A stretch of 64,000 nt of DNA from Methanosarcina barkeri str. Wiesmoor (GTDB lineage: Archaea > Halobacteriota > Methanosarcinia > Methanosarcinales > Methanosarcinaceae). The notes beneath the pieces are model-generated. The model searched no databases. It saw only the letters and a program-made list of their open reading frames with translations, and was not told the origin of the DNA. The stretch spans positions 3,410,001-3,474,000 of the forward strand of contig NZ_CP009526.1 of the NCBI RefSeq assembly GCF_000969985.1, in the 5' to 3' direction. Positions within the stretch are counted from its first letter, which is position 1. Each line of letters starts with the position of its first letter. Of this stretch, positions 18,035 to 29,046 are shown one piece after another. Position numbers and translations under genes: made by a program.

Positions 18035-18421
18035 TCATTCTCCCAGTTTCAAAGCTCCATGCGGGCACATTTTAATACACACGCCGCACTGGATGCATTT
18101 CTTTTCGTCTACCAGGACATTCCAGGAGTCGTCAAAAGAATACACATTCATAGGGCAGACAGAAATACAGGCTCCACACTCAATGCATTCTTCCTCGTCC
18201 CTGTGAATAGGCCTGTCCAGAATGGAAACTATAGCTCCTCTCGATTCCAGAGCATTTTTGATTTTATCGAACTTGAGATCGTTCACGTCAGCTATCAATT
18301 CCCCATAGGTTGAGTCGATATTTGCAACCATTATATTAATCAGGATTCCGGTTTCGACTATAGACTCGGAAATAATAGGGTTATGGATTCTTTCAGTAGG
18401 AATGGTGATTTTGATTTTCAC
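18035..18421 (-). CDS. NIL domain plus 2x[4Fe-4S] ferredoxin, homocysteine biosynthesis partner
   Basis: 128 residues. The N-terminal NIL domain is at residues 1-75. Two ferredoxin motifs follow, CIECGACISVCP and CIQCGVCIKMCP, each C-x2-C-x2-C-x3-C followed by P. It starts with GTG two bases after the stop of the DUF39 gene, so translation is coupled. It is the homologue of M. acetivorans MA1822, which together with MA1821 supports sulfide-dependent conversion of aspartate semialdehyde to homocysteine (family knowledge). It probably delivers electrons for persulfide or thiol reduction. Confidence 0.92.
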   Translation of the reverse strand: MKIKITIPTERIHNPIISESIVETGILINIMVANIDSTYGELIADVNDLKFDKIKNALESRGAIVSILDRPIHRDEEECIECGACISVCPMNVYSFDDSWNVLVDEKKCIQCGVCIKMCPHGALKLGE

Positions 18422-18423
18422 GT

Positions 18424-19926
18424 TCAGTACCTCCTTGCAAGAAGTTTGCTGATATTGTCGCTTGTTATTATTCCGAGAACCTGCCTCTGAGCATCGATCA
18501 CCGGCATTGCAGATACCCCGTATCGATCCAGCCGCCTGGCTGCAAGATCTACAGGCTCATTCGGAGCGCAGGTCAGCACCTTTTTCGTCATAACGCTCTC
18601 CACCGAATCAAAACAATTCTCTGCAACAGCCTTTGAGATGTCCCAGGCAGTCAGGATCCCAACAAGTTCCCCAGAATCAGAAATCACAGTCAGATGGTTG
18701 AAAGAGTTCGCCCAGATTTTTTTTGCAGCATCCTGGACAGTTTGATCTCTTTTGATGGTCACAACAAAACTGGACATCACATCTTTTACGAGAGGTACGA
18801 CCTGAGTCTCTTTCATGGGTTTGGCAGACCCTTCAGCACACAATCTTTCCACGGGCATGCTGACAAAGAATTTTCCATGCTTAACCCATGCCTTTAACTC
18901 ATTTGCAATTTTTCTTGCGTTCTTGAAACTGGAAAGGGAGGAAGTGGGCACGTCTTTTCCATCAATCTGCACCGAGCCTGACCTGAGTTCAGCATAACTT
19001 ACCTCTCTGATAACCGGCTTGTCCCTGCTTCCCACAGCATAGTCCTCGATGGTGGTTACAATATCCTCATCACGAACCGCAGTAGCGGCAGCAAGTTTTT
19101 CGTTGAGAATAGGGATGGGAATTCCAACTCCCATGTAAAGAGTAGCTCCGTATCCGGTAAAGGAAGCAGCTCTCAAATAGTCAGGGTTCATCTCTTTCAG
19201 GTTACCTTTAAGCATGAGAGTTCCAAAACCGGAAGAAGGAGAATGCTGAGTTCCGTTCCCTATAACATAGCCCTGGGTTCCTCCCATGAAAATCCTTGTT
19301 CCCATGCCTATAGTTTCATAGTTTGGGTCATTTGAGAGAGGAGAGAGTACTCCTGCCCCCGAATAGGTTACATTTCCGAGATTGGGCAGAAGCTCACCCA
19401 TATAAGTATGCAGAGTCCTTTTAGAACTGTTAGTTGCTGCTGCATATTTTTGGTAGGCGTTCCTTGGGTTAAGAAGAATGGCTTCATTAAGGTCTTCAAG
19501 AGAAATTATCGTATCAAGTACTTTCCTTGGATAACAATCCGTCCCATACGAAGTAGCGTGAACATCGATCTCTTTACCCCTGAGAAGATCTTCAATAACA
19601 TGAGCTCCACCATACTGAATTCCCCGTGTATCTGAAATCTGGGCAGCTCCCAGGTAAGCATCTACGGCTGCCAGCCCGCTGTATGCTTCTACATTGTTAA
19701 ACCAGATCTTCTGGATTTTTATGGGAGGCTCGGAATGCCCCAGGTTAAGCATCAAACCGGATGAACACATAGCTCCGAATGTGCCTGTAGTAACTACATC
19801 TACTTCTTTTGCAGCCCCTTCAGCGCCAAGCTCCTCAACAATTGTGACCATTTCCTCGGCTGTCACTACATTGACGCTTCCATCTTCAATTTTTCTATTA
19901 ATCTCATGAACTGATTTTTTAACCAT
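18424..19926 (-). CDS. Homocysteine biosynthesis protein, DUF39 plus CBS pair
   Basis: 500 residues. The HcyBio/DUF39 domain is at residues 1-370 and two CBS domains at about 380-500 (VTIKRDQTVQDAAKKIW, VLTCAPNEPVDLAARRLD). Cys54 (GAMCSSG) and Cys131 (GTDCYPRK) fall at the positions I recall as the functionally important cysteines of M. acetivorans MA1821. It acts with the NIL-ferredoxin encoded immediately downstream to make homocysteine from aspartate semialdehyde and sulfide, in a route without O-acetylhomoserine. The CBS pair suggests control by an adenosyl ligand. AGGAG lies before the ATG. Confidence 0.93.
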   Translation of the reverse strand: MVKKSVHEINRKIEDGSVNVVTAEEMVTIVEELGAEGAAKEVDVVTTGTFGAMCSSGLMLNLGHSEPPIKIQKIWFNNVEAYSGLAAVDAYLGAAQISDTRGIQYGGAHVIEDLLRGKEIDVHATSYGTDCYPRKVLDTIISLEDLNEAILLNPRNAYQKYAAATNSSKRTLHTYMGELLPNLGNVTYSGAGVLSPLSNDPNYETIGMGTRIFMGGTQGYVIGNGTQHSPSSGFGTLMLKGNLKEMNPDYLRAASFTGYGATLYMGVGIPIPILNEKLAAATAVRDEDIVTTIEDYAVGSRDKPVIREVSYAELRSGSVQIDGKDVPTSSLSSFKNARKIANELKAWVKHGKFFVSMPVERLCAEGSAKPMKETQVVPLVKDVMSSFVVTIKRDQTVQDAAKKIWANSFNHLTVISDSGELVGILTAWDISKAVAENCFDSVESVMTKKVLTCAPNEPVDLAARRLDRYGVSAMPVIDAQRQVLGIITSDNISKLLARRY

Positions 19927-20288
19927 TGGGGGTCTCCTCTTTTTGCAAATTTATATGAATAGTAATATTTATTGTACTTATATATTATTTATGATAATGT
20001 TAAAGGTAAAAGCCCTGCCTGAAGACGCGAAAAGCTGTGCCTGAATTTGATTTATTTTCAGGTTTTCAGGTTTATGCCCTTAATTCGACAAATAATATTC
20101 ATAATTATGGGCTATATATATTACTTACGATAATTTGAAAATTCTCATACCGTAGAGTCAAACTATAAATAGATATAACAGTTCATGTGGAAACATTTTA
20201 AATAATCAAGAGCTCTTCCCACACTCCAGGAGGTTAATTTCAGTAAGTTTCTTATGCTAAGAAGATATACCCGAGGCCAGGTGATCTG
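19927..20288. promoter_or_regulatory. Divergent intergenic region between homocysteine operon and ribL
   Basis: On the minus strand, AATATATAAG near 19976-19985 is a probable TATA box for the homocysteine operon, with a leader of about 30 nt. On the plus strand, CTATATATATTACTT near 20110-20124 is a candidate TATA box for ribL, though it would imply a long leader. No gene was seen. Confidence 0.45.
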
Positions 20289-20708
20289 TTGACACGTATA
20301 CTTGCTACCGGGACTTTTGACCTTCTACATCCCGGACATATTTATTTTCTGACCCAGGCCCGAGCTCTGGGGGATGAGCTTTTCGTTATTGTTGCTAGAG
20401 ACTCAAATGTGACTCATAAGCCAAAACCAATTGTGTCCGAAGAGCAGCGGCTGGAGATGGTAAATGCGCTCGGGATAGTAGATAAAGCGCTTTTAGGCAG
20501 CGAAAAAGATATGTTTGAACCCCTGAAGCATATCAGACCGGATATAATTGCCCTGGGTTACGACCAGCGTTTTAACGCCGAAAATCTGGAAGAAGAACTT
20601 GCTAAAAGAGGGCTTCCTGCAAATGTGGTAAGGATTCCACTTTCAAAAGAATGCCCACTTTGTAGTACAGGTGCAATCATAAAAGAAGTACTTAAACGGT
20701 ATGGGTAA
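20289..20708 (+). CDS. ribL: FAD synthetase RibL (archaeal FMN adenylyltransferase)
   Basis: 139 residues, a cytidylyltransferase-like fold. The nucleotidyltransferase HxGH motif is HPGH in ATGTFDLLHPGHIYFL (about residues 6-21). The C-terminal part holds the cysteine pair CPLC seen in RibL proteins. It transfers AMP from ATP to FMN to give FAD. The start is TTG at 20289 with AGGTGATC as ribosome site. The genes for the last two riboflavin steps (ribH, ribC) lie 1.3 kb away on the opposite strand, which supports the flavin assignment. Confidence 0.92.
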   Translation: MTRILATGTFDLLHPGHIYFLTQARALGDELFVIVARDSNVTHKPKPIVSEEQRLEMVNALGIVDKALLGSEKDMFEPLKHIRPDIIALGYDQRFNAENLEEELAKRGLPANVVRIPLSKECPLCSTGAIIKEVLKRYG

Positions 20709-20797
20709 ATTTGCCCCTACCGTTTCCCGATTTGATTGATGCCTGTTATTCTTTACTCATACTTTTTTTTTCAGAAAAATAATTGACTGAATTTAAT

Positions 20798-21940
20798 TTA
20801 GGAAAATACCTTTTCAAGTCTTTCAAGAGCTTCCCTGATTCGGTCAATCGATGTTGCATAGGAAATCCTTACGAAATCCTCGCCAGATGAACCAAAAGCA
20901 ATTCCAGGAGTAACTGCCACCTGAGCTTCTTTCAGGAGACGTTCTGCAACCTGAGTCCCGTTTCCATACTCGCTGACATTAGCAAAAGCATAGAAAGCTC
21001 CATCAGGCTTTTTACATTCAAACCCCATCTTGTTCAGACCGTCGATAAGGACATCACGGCGTACCTTGAAACGGTCAACCATTGCTTTAACACTGTCCTG
21101 AGGGCCCTGAAGGGCTTCAAGTCCACCGTACTGAACAAACGTAGTCGCACTGCTTACCGAATGAGACTGAATTTTAAGTAGAAGTTTGAGAATTTCAGGA
21201 GGAGCAGTCAGGTAGCCAAGTCTCCAGCCTGTCATGGCATATGCCTTGGAAAAACCATTTACGGTGATAGTTCTTTCCTGCATTCCATCGAGGCTGCCAA
21301 TGCTGATATGTTCCCTGTCATAGATAATTTTTTCATAAATCTCATCTGAAACCACTATAAGGTCATGGTCAATTGCAAGATCCGCGATACATTGCAAAGT
21401 CTTTTTTCCAAAGACCCCACCTGTAGGATTTCCCGGACTATTTACAACAATGAGCTTGGTTTTATCAGTGATGTACTCTTCAAAATTGTCAGGAATGAAA
21501 CCTTTTTCAGGGACTGTCGGAACCCAGACTGTTTCCGCTCCCGCAAAACGTATGCATGCATCATAAGTTACCCATGCAGGGTTAAACAGGAGAGCCTGGT
21601 CCCCATCATCGAGGACGCTCATCATTACCTCAAAAATTCCCTGTTTCGCTCCAGGGGTGACAAGTACACCTGACTCGGTTACATCGAGGTTGTTTTCCGT
21701 CCTCAATTTTTCGGCAATGGCTGCCCTTAGTTCAGGAATACCTCCAGAAGGAGCATAGTGGGTTTTTCCCTCATACATAGCCTTTGCCGCAGCATCGCAG
21801 ATATTCTTAGGGGTATTGAAATCAGGTTCACCAAGGCTGAAATTGATTACGTCTGTACCCTCTTTAATCATTCTGGTCGCAATATTGGAGATCTTTATCG
21901 TTGCGGATTCTTCTACACGCTTGAGCCTTGCGGATGACAT
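20798..21940 (-). CDS. Class I/II aminotransferase (aspartate aminotransferase type)
   Basis: 380 residues, fold type I PLP enzyme. The pattern is FSLGEPDFNTP near the N-terminus, NSPGNPTGG, VVSDEIYEKI, and the PLP lysine in NGFSKAYAMTGWRLGYL. Arg of VRISYATS near the C-terminus would bind the substrate carboxylate. Such archaeal enzymes use aspartate/2-oxoglutarate or aromatic substrates; specificity cannot be read from the sequence. It is the last gene of a minus-strand run after ribC and ribH with short gaps, so it is probably co-transcribed. Confidence 0.9.
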   Translation of the reverse strand: MSSARLKRVEESATIKISNIATRMIKEGTDVINFSLGEPDFNTPKNICDAAAKAMYEGKTHYAPSGGIPELRAAIAEKLRTENNLDVTESGVLVTPGAKQGIFEVMMSVLDDGDQALLFNPAWVTYDACIRFAGAETVWVPTVPEKGFIPDNFEEYITDKTKLIVVNSPGNPTGGVFGKKTLQCIADLAIDHDLIVVSDEIYEKIIYDREHISIGSLDGMQERTITVNGFSKAYAMTGWRLGYLTAPPEILKLLLKIQSHSVSSATTFVQYGGLEALQGPQDSVKAMVDRFKVRRDVLIDGLNKMGFECKKPDGAFYAFANVSEYGNGTQVAERLLKEAQVAVTPGIAFGSSGEDFVRISYATSIDRIREALERLEKVFS

Positions 21941-21986
21941 AGGAATGGTCCTGGTATTACATTTGCTAATTTAGTTATTATAACAT

Positions 21987-22391
21987 TCACAGCCGCCGCA
22001 CCAGCTTTACTGCAGCTTCAACGGCCCTTTTTGCATAGTCCACACGTTCATGAGCCGCCATGCGAGTCATACCTGGGCCAGGAATACCGAGAGTTACAGG
22101 CTTATTGAACTCAAGAGAAAGATCCATGATTTTCCTTGCAGCGTGCTGCATAACCACCTGGTCATGGTCAGTGTCGCCTTCAATTACAGATCCTATAGTA
22201 ACTACGGCATCGATGTCATCCCTCTGACAAAGCTTCTTGATCGCAAGCGGCATGTCAAATACCCCTGGGACAAGAATAGTCTCTTTAACTGTTGCCCCCA
22301 GGAACTCCGCGTGTTCTCTTCCAAGCAGTTCCATCTGATAGGTCAGATCCCTGTTAAATTCAGCTACAACAAATCCTAGGCTGATAGTCAT
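21987..22391 (-). CDS. ribH: 6,7-dimethyl-8-ribityllumazine synthase
   Basis: 134 residues, the normal length of archaeal RibH. It condenses 5-amino-6-ribitylamino-uracil with dihydroxybutanone phosphate. The motif [14 protein letters not shown] corresponds to the substrate-binding GAVIRGETPH loop of bacterial enzymes, with the conserved His retained, and the C-terminal half keeps [13 protein letters not shown]. It lies 38 bases after ribC on the same strand. Confidence 0.93.
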   Translation of the reverse strand: MTISLGFVVAEFNRDLTYQMELLGREHAEFLGATVKETILVPGVFDMPLAIKKLCQRDDIDAVVTIGSVIEGDTDHDQVVMQHAARKIMDLSLEFNKPVTLGIPGPGMTRMAAHERVDYAKRAVEAAVKLVRRL

Positions 22392-22429
22392 CTGATAAGG
22401 TCTCCAGTCTTGTTTTTACATAAATTGAT

Positions 22430-22924
<495 letters not shown>

Positions 22925-22995
22925 TTATCAGGGCTTTCCTGAAAAGATCTTGTAGATATGTTCTACCTGTCTCTAAGTCTATAACTTTATCCTTT

Positions 22996-24147
22996 TCAGG
23001 CTCTGTCAAGGACCCTGGTTGCGGCTTCTACACCTGCTCCCAGGCGATCAATGTAACCACGCTTATTCAACACGATCTCCAGCTGCTGGATGGTTGAAAG
23101 CACATCCCTTCCGGTCACATTACCCATGCAACCGATCCTGAAAATCTTATTTTTAAGACGTTCCTGCCCACCTGCAATAATTACGCCTCTTGCCTTCATA
23201 TCACTTTTTATATTTTCACCATTAACATCTGCGGGAGCCTTCATAGCAGAGACAGTGTTAGAGTAATGGCTGTATTCGTTAAGCTGAGGGAACATCTCAA
23301 TGTTCAGTTCGGCAACTGCTGCTCTTATAGCTTCAGAAAGGACTCTGTGCCTCTTAATCCTTGCCTCCATTCCCTCCTCTTTTACGATGTGCAGAGCCTC
23401 CTGAAGCGCGTAGAAGAGAGGAATTGCAGGAGTGTAAGGTGTTTCTGCTTTGGGCTTGTCCCCACTCTTTTTATATGCAAGTAGGTCGTTATAGTAAGGT
23501 CTTTTAGTTACATCCTTCATAACCTCAAAAGCCTTTTCACTTACAGAAACGACTGAAAGTCCAGGAGGAGCTGCAAGACACTTCTGTGAGCCTACAACTG
23601 CAATGTCAACTCCCCACTCATCAACCTTTACATCATCTCCTCCGAGGGAGGTCACACCGTCCATAATAAAGAGGGCATCATGCTTTTTAGCAAGTTTGCC
23701 AATTTCTGCTGCCGGGTTGAGAATGCCTGCTGAAGTTTCGTTGTGTACAAGAGTGACTGCTTTTGCCCCTTCTTCGAGTTTTTCCTTGACAACCTCAAGG
23801 TCAACCGGATGACCCCATTCGAATACAACTGGGACAACATCCCCATAGATAGCTGCAATGTCCTTAAACCGCTCTCCAAACTTTCCGTTTTCTATGGCAA
23901 TAACTTTGTCTCCGCTTCCAACCGAAGAACCGATAGCAGCTTCCATTCCTGCCGTTCCCGAACCACTGAGAACGAAAATATCATTTTTTGTCTGGAAAAC
24001 GCTGGAAAGGATTTCCCTGCAATCGGTATAGATTCCAGCAAATTCCGCACTTCGGTGATTGATCATCGGTTTTGACATAGCTCTAAGGACTCTGGGTGTA
24101 ACAGTTACGGGACCAGGCATCATGAGGAGGGTATCTTCCAGATCCAT
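22996..24147 (-). CDS. Class V aminotransferase (alanine/serine-glyoxylate type)
   Basis: 383 residues. The N-terminal block MPGPVTVTPRVLRAMSKP is diagnostic for this group. Others are the SGSGTAGMEAAIGS cofactor-phosphate loop, DGVTSLGGDDVKVDEWGVD, and the PLP lysine in VGSQKCLAAPPGLS. Family members transaminate alanine, serine or phosphonopyruvate-type substrates with glyoxylate or pyruvate. In methanogens the physiological substrate is uncertain. It lies about 100 bp upstream of ribC on the same strand, so it may head the flavin transcript. Confidence 0.88.
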   Translation of the reverse strand: MDLEDTLLMMPGPVTVTPRVLRAMSKPMINHRSAEFAGIYTDCREILSSVFQTKNDIFVLSGSGTAGMEAAIGSSVGSGDKVIAIENGKFGERFKDIAAIYGDVVPVVFEWGHPVDLEVVKEKLEEGAKAVTLVHNETSAGILNPAAEIGKLAKKHDALFIMDGVTSLGGDDVKVDEWGVDIAVVGSQKCLAAPPGLSVVSVSEKAFEVMKDVTKRPYYNDLLAYKKSGDKPKAETPYTPAIPLFYALQEALHIVKEEGMEARIKRHRVLSEAIRAAVAELNIEMFPQLNEYSHYSNTVSAMKAPADVNGENIKSDMKARGVIIAGGQERLKNKIFRIGCMGNVTGRDVLSTIQQLEIVLNKRGYIDRLGAGVEAATRVLDRA

Positions 24148-24603
24148 ATATTATACTCCACATTTTTAAAAATTTAATTCAATATATAATCCAATTTATT
24201 TTTTGATATTATCCAATTTTATTTTTTGATATAATCCGATTTTATATTTTAATCTAATCCAATTTATTTTTTGATTTAGTATAATTATACATTTTATTTA
24301 CAAAGTGGTTTAAATACTTCCATTTTTATCTGTTTCAGAGGTTTGTATCACACCCACAGTATTAAAATACTGCAAATCTGAAATAATTCAGAGTAATATC
24401 ATTGTGATATGGTATACTTAAAAGGCCCTGTAGTATATTATTCCAGGAGTTTGTCACAGGACTTATCGATTAAGTTACTTTGCATGGTTAAGCATTAGTC
24501 CGCTTTAGAGATCAGGTTTAATTGGATTCTAGTATATAATTGATGTGCTTTTCAAACCCTGATCCCGGATATAGCGCTCTATAAAGAAAACGGATTTTGC
24601 TAA
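24148..24603. repeat. AT-rich intergenic stretch with degenerate tandem repeats
   Basis: Bases 24182-24290 contain about four degenerate copies of a 30-34 bp AT-rich unit (ATATAATCCAATTTATTTTT). They lie in the promoter region of the class V aminotransferase gene. No gene was seen. Confidence 0.7.
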
Positions 24604-25164
24604 TTAGCCCTGGAGAAGCGTCATTACATCATGTTTCGTCACGACGCCGATAACTGCTCCTTTTTCTACTACCAGTACGGCCGGATTTCCTTCCAGCATG
24701 TGCGATACGACTGAGATAGAAATACCTGGAGACACTGTTGGGAAGGCCTCTCCCATTATCTCAGAAATTTTCAAATGGGAAATTGATTTTTTCTTACTTT
24801 CGGCCATCAATTTCACTATCATGTCTTCGGAAACACTTCCAACAGGAATGCCCCTATCAAGCACAGGAACCTGTGAAAAACCATACTTCTGCATCAAGTT
24901 TACTACTTCTTCCACAGAATCGCCTGGTGAAACATGAATTACAGGGGAATGCATCAGATCTATTATAATAATCTGCTGTTCCTTTTCAACTTCCTCAAAA
25001 GCGTCAAGGATTTTCCTGACAGTCGAAAGCCTGGGATCTACGTCTCCCGATTCTATACGAGCTATAAGGGGCTGACTTACTCCTGCCCTTTTAGCCAGAT
25101 CGCTCTGGGTAAGCCCGAGTTCATTTCTTCTTTTTTTAAGATCTTCGGGTGTTGGAAGCTGCAT
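24604..25164 (-). CDS. XRE-type HTH regulator with CBS pair
   Basis: 186 residues. The HTH_3 domain is at residues 8-60 (LGLTQSDLAKRAGVSQPLIARIESG). Two CBS domains follow at 65-125 and 135-186 (DSVEEVVNLMQKYGFSQVPVLD, VIGVVTKHDVMTLL). CBS pairs bind AMP, ATP or SAM, so this is a likely ligand-sensing transcription factor. Architectures of this kind are common in Euryarchaeota. Targets are unknown; the neighbouring aminotransferase or cdc48 are possible only by position. Confidence 0.88.
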   Translation of the reverse strand: MQLPTPEDLKKRRNELGLTQSDLAKRAGVSQPLIARIESGDVDPRLSTVRKILDAFEEVEKEQQIIIIDLMHSPVIHVSPGDSVEEVVNLMQKYGFSQVPVLDRGIPVGSVSEDMIVKLMAESKKKSISHLKISEIMGEAFPTVSPGISISVVSHMLEGNPAVLVVEKGAVIGVVTKHDVMTLLQG

Positions 25165-25525
25165 GTATATTACCGATAGTAATTATTATATTTAATATCA
25201 TTGGTTAACATAATTTGTGAAGTTAAAAAAAAGGTGATATTAAATTCAGAAAACTATTCTCGGAAAATTCTATACATAACTGGGTAAAAAAGAGAAATTA
25301 AAAAATACTTGGTTTAAAGATCAGATATAAATATCGTATTAATAAATTTATTAAGTTGTAAAAAAACGCTAAAATTATAAAAAGTTGTAAAGTTGTAAGA
25401 AGAATAAGTAAGTAAAAAACAACATGTGAGCAGGAAATAAAAAGGTAATAAATTAACAGGAAAAGGAGTTACTAAATCAACAGGAAAATGGAAATAAGGC
25501 AAACCTGTGTTTTTAGCGTTTTTGC
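25165..25525. other. AT-rich intergenic stretch
   Basis: No gene was seen. On the minus strand the segment downstream of cdc48 is T-rich, consistent with U-tract termination. Confidence 0.5.
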
Positions 25526-27817
25526 TCAAATATAGGAAGGATTCTCGATTTCCTTAGATTTCCTTGTCCTGAGTTCGCCTTTTATAGCCTCGTAGTATTT
25601 CATTGTATCCGGAGTTACTGAAGGCCCAGTTTCTGTTATTGCTTTAAGGAAGTGTCTCTGCTTAACATTTTTTGCGTGAATATCCTCACGCAGAGCAAGC
25701 CTTCCTGCCTTTTTACATACAGCTGCAATGTCTGCACCTGTGTACTGATCGGTTATAGAAACGAGCTTTTCGATATCAATATCCTCTGCAAGTTCCATTT
25801 TTTCGGTGTGGACTTTGAAGATCTCCCTGCGAGCTCCTTCATCAGGGATCGGAACGAGAATCAGTTCATCAAAACGTCCGGGCCGGATAAGTGCAGGATC
25901 GATAACGTCCGGGCGATTGGTTGCACCAATTACTACTACAGCCCTGAGCTCTTCAAGCCCGTCCATTTCGGAGAGAAGCTGATTAAGGATTCTTGCCGTA
26001 ACCTGAGGCTCACTTATAGAAGCCCCGCGAATGGGCGCAAGCGAGTCAAGTTCGTCCAGAAAAATAATTGAAGGAGCTACCTGCCTTGCCCGTGTAAAGA
26101 CCTCAGCTATCCTTTTTTCTGATTCCCCGTACCATTTGGAAAGCAAATCACTCCCCTTGGCTGTAATAAAATTAGCATCCGATTCATGAGCTATTGCCTT
26201 TGCAAGCAGAGTCTTTCCCGTACCCGGAGGGCCATACAGAAGGACCCCTTTAGGAGCCTCAACCCCAATATCTCTATAAGATTCCGGATTCTTGAGAGGC
26301 CATTCTACTACCTCCTTCAGGAGCCTTTTTACTTCTTCCAGACCGCCTACGTCGTCCCAACCGACAGTTGGCACTTCGATCAGGATTTCCCTTATTGCTG
26401 AAGGCTGGACATCTTTGAGAGCATTTTCAAAATCTTCTCTTATTACCTGGAGGGAATCCAGAATTTCAGCTGGAATTTCAGGTTCATTAAGATTGATTTT
26501 AGGTAAAACCCTCCGCAGGGCACTCATAGCTGCCTCCCTGCATAGGGCAGCAATATCAGCTCCCACAAATCCGTATGTTATTTGAGCAAAATCCATGAGG
26601 TTTACGTTTTCGGCAAGAGGCATTCCCCTGGTATGGATCTGGAAAATTTCTAGCCTTCCATCAGTATCCGGGACTCTAAGTTCAATTTCTCGGTCAAACC
26701 TGCCTGGGCGGCGGAGTGCTACATCCAGGGCTTCGGGACGGTTGGTTGACCCTATAACGATTACATTCTTGCGAGCCTTAAGCCCGTCCATAAGGGAGAG
26801 AAGTTGAGCAACTACTCTTCTTTCGACTTCTCCGGTCACCTCAGCCCTTTTAGGGGCAATGGAATCGATCTCATCCAGGAAGATAATTGCAGGAGCATTC
26901 TTTTCTGCGTCCTCGAAAATTTCCCTTATTGCCCTTTCGGATTCGCCGTAATATTTGGACATAATCTCAGGGCCATTGATAGAAATAAAGTAGGCGTCGG
27001 ATTCGTTGGCGACTGCTTTTGCAAGCAGCGTCTTTCCCGTTCCGGGCGGACCGTGGAGCAGTACCCCTTTCGGAGCATCGATCCCTAGCCTGTCAAAAAG
27101 TTCAGGGTGATTCAAAGGCAACTCTATCATTTCCCTGACTTTCCCAATGGCTTCTTTTAGCCCACCCAGATCTTCATACATAACAGTAGGAATATTCTGT
27201 TCAGGGATTACTTCAGTTGCTTCAGACAAAAGCTCAACCTGCGTTAAGTCTGTAATCTTCACTATCCCCGACGGAGAGGTAGAAACTACCTGCAATTTTA
27301 TTTCTCCAAGTCCGAAAGATGGCTCGAAGCCCTGGCCGAAAAAGTCCTGGAAGAAATCTTCGAACATAACTCCTTTGCCAAAAGTCTCACTTTCCCTCGA
27401 TTTCCTTAAACTTGTAGTGGAAATAAAATCCCCTTTTGAAACCGTACGGTTCATGAATACGGCTTTAAGAGTTTCGCTTGGAGCATAGATCTGCATACCT
27501 CTGGCTACAGGCGCAAATATTACGCTTTTTGCCTCCTTCCAGTCGGCTTTACAAATAGCTACATATTCCCCGATACTGGTTTTTGCATTAGTACGGATAA
27601 ACCCATCCATACGTATAATCTCAAGTCCTGAATCACTCGGGTATGGGCGCCCTATAAGGGCTGAAGTCGATTTCCCCCCTTTGATTTCTATAACATCGAA
27701 AGGCTCAAGACCCAGTTTTTCCCGGAAACTTTCACCTATCCGGACAATGCCTTTCCCAACATCCCGTTGATCGGCTTCTGCAACTTTCAATTTTATCGTT
27801 GTCTTGCTATCAGTCAA
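25526..27817 (-). CDS. cdc48: Cdc48/VAT AAA+ ATPase
   Basis: 763 residues, a hexameric unfoldase. The VAT N-domain (double-psi barrel plus second subdomain) is at residues 1-200, D1 at about 210-440 and D2 at about 485-720. Walker A motifs GPPGTGKT lie at 256-263 and 529-536. Walker B motifs IIFLDEIDS and IIFLDELDS both keep the catalytic Glu, and arginine-finger RRPGRFD / IRPGRFD blocks are present. It unfolds substrates for the proteasome or remodels complexes. It starts with TTG 27817 after GGGGGT. A Phe-rich insert [12 protein letters not shown] at about 153-164 lies in the N-domain. Confidence 0.96.
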   Translation of the reverse strand: MTDSKTTIKLKVAEADQRDVGKGIVRIGESFREKLGLEPFDVIEIKGGKSTSALIGRPYPSDSGLEIIRMDGFIRTNAKTSIGEYVAICKADWKEAKSVIFAPVARGMQIYAPSETLKAVFMNRTVSKGDFISTTSLRKSRESETFGKGVMFEDFFQDFFGQGFEPSFGLGEIKLQVVSTSPSGIVKITDLTQVELLSEATEVIPEQNIPTVMYEDLGGLKEAIGKVREMIELPLNHPELFDRLGIDAPKGVLLHGPPGTGKTLLAKAVANESDAYFISINGPEIMSKYYGESERAIREIFEDAEKNAPAIIFLDEIDSIAPKRAEVTGEVERRVVAQLLSLMDGLKARKNVIVIGSTNRPEALDVALRRPGRFDREIELRVPDTDGRLEIFQIHTRGMPLAENVNLMDFAQITYGFVGADIAALCREAAMSALRRVLPKINLNEPEIPAEILDSLQVIREDFENALKDVQPSAIREILIEVPTVGWDDVGGLEEVKRLLKEVVEWPLKNPESYRDIGVEAPKGVLLYGPPGTGKTLLAKAIAHESDANFITAKGSDLLSKWYGESEKRIAEVFTRARQVAPSIIFLDELDSLAPIRGASISEPQVTARILNQLLSEMDGLEELRAVVVIGATNRPDVIDPALIRPGRFDELILVPIPDEGARREIFKVHTEKMELAEDIDIEKLVSITDQYTGADIAAVCKKAGRLALREDIHAKNVKQRHFLKAITETGPSVTPDTMKYYEAIKGELRTRKSKEIENPSYI

Positions 27818-27895
27818 ATAATACCCCCATTTCCAGCAATAAAAGTGTTCAGGACTTTGTGAAAAGATCAGCAGCTCTTAGATAGGTCAGCATCA

Positions 27896-28546
27896 TCAGT
27901 CGCTTACCTTTTTTGCCTCCTCATCAAGTTTCTTTAAATTGGTAGGGATAGGGTTTTCTTTGAGCAGCTTTGCAAAATATGCCAGATTATGTACCATATA
28001 TCTGGCTGTCCGATTTGTATAGAGATGTCTATCTCCTCCAGCTTCTATGTAACTTGGACCCGGCCCTGCATCACCAACCCAATAACAATCTGCATTTGGA
28101 GGGACAGTGCAGCCCAGATGAATAAGGTTAAAGAGTATAGTTGAACAGACATCGTGTGCCCCATCCTCATTTCCGGTAACTATGACTCCTGCAGCCTTCC
28201 CATAAAGAGGATACTGACCAGTTTCGGGATCCCCTTCCGTATAAGTTCCATCCAGCCTCTCAATTACCATCTTTGCCACCGATGAGAGAACTCCAAACCA
28301 GATGGGAGTTGCTATAACAAGAATATTACAGGCTTTTATTTTTTCAAGGATCAAGGGCCATTCATCTCCTCCTCCTTCATCTGAGGAAATCCCAAAAGCC
28401 ACATTATGATCCACAACCCTTATCACTTCACTTTCAACACCAAGTTTATCGAAGATAGCTACTGCCTTGTCAACAAGAGCGCGAGTATTTGATATCCGAG
28501 GCGATTTTTTTAGAGTGCAGTTTAAAAAAAGTGCCTTAATCACCAT
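27896..28546 (-). CDS. NAD(P)H-dependent FMN reductase / flavodoxin-fold protein
   Basis: 216 residues, flavodoxin-like fold. The FMN phosphate loop is NCTLKKSPRISNT (about residues 9-21), followed by ATPIWFGVLSSVAKMVIERLDG and a GNEDGAHDVCS segment. It lacks the compact cysteine motif of iron-sulfur flavoproteins such as Isf. It probably reduces quinone-like or flavin substrates. It is transcribed alone. Confidence 0.85.
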   Translation of the reverse strand: MVIKALFLNCTLKKSPRISNTRALVDKAVAIFDKLGVESEVIRVVDHNVAFGISSDEGGGDEWPLILEKIKACNILVIATPIWFGVLSSVAKMVIERLDGTYTEGDPETGQYPLYGKAAGVIVTGNEDGAHDVCSTILFNLIHLGCTVPPNADCYWVGDAGPGPSYIEAGGDRHLYTNRTARYMVHNLAYFAKLLKENPIPTNLKKLDEEAKKVSD

Positions 28547-28818
28547 AGTATATATGTTTCCAAACTGCTTTTATTTATACGGGGGCGCATGATAATTTAG
28601 AAATGTTATTTCTGAATTACTCAACAAGCGCTTTATCCTCACCTGATCTTTGAGCTGAGTTTTACATGAGAGTAACTCAAGAAAAAGGATGGACACGGAA
28701 AAAGTTGATTTCAAGCATAATTTTAGGATAGTGAAACATTTCAGGATAGTGAAACTGAAAAATTGAAAATAAGAAAAAGATGGGAAAATTTAATAGAAAG
28801 TAAAAAGATAAAAATCGC

Positions 28819-29046
28819 TTAGAGCTTGAGTTCCTTAGCCATTTCCTGAAAGACTTTTCCTTTGTCAGTAGTGATAAAAAGCCCATTTTCATGTTTGATA
28901 AGCTCTTTTTCTTTCAACATTTCAAGGTATTTCTGAGCGATATTAAAGTTCAAATTTACCTCATATACAATATGAGTTTTCTTGGCCCCGTTCATTGCTA
29001 CTCTTAAAATATCTACTGCGATATCAGTCCTGCTCCTTCTCTTAAT
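28819..29046 (-). CDS. Winged-helix protein (HTH_45-like) with apparent ATT start
   Basis: About 75 residues: KRRSRTDIAVDILRVAMNG, then KKTHIVYEVNLNFNIAQKYLEML and LIKHENGLFITTDKGKVF, a typical small archaeal winged helix in which I would expect a start Met directly before KRRSRT. At that point the codon is ATT (29044-29046), preceded by a strong GGGGGAG five bases upstream. The open frame extends to 29196 but the extra N-terminus looks non-homologous. Either ATT is used as an initiator or the start has been mutated. It is a DNA-binding regulator of unknown target. Confidence 0.75.
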   Translation of the reverse strand: MKRRSRTDIAVDILRVAMNGAKKTHIVYEVNLNFNIAQKYLEMLKEKELIKHENGLFITTDKGKVFQEMAKELKL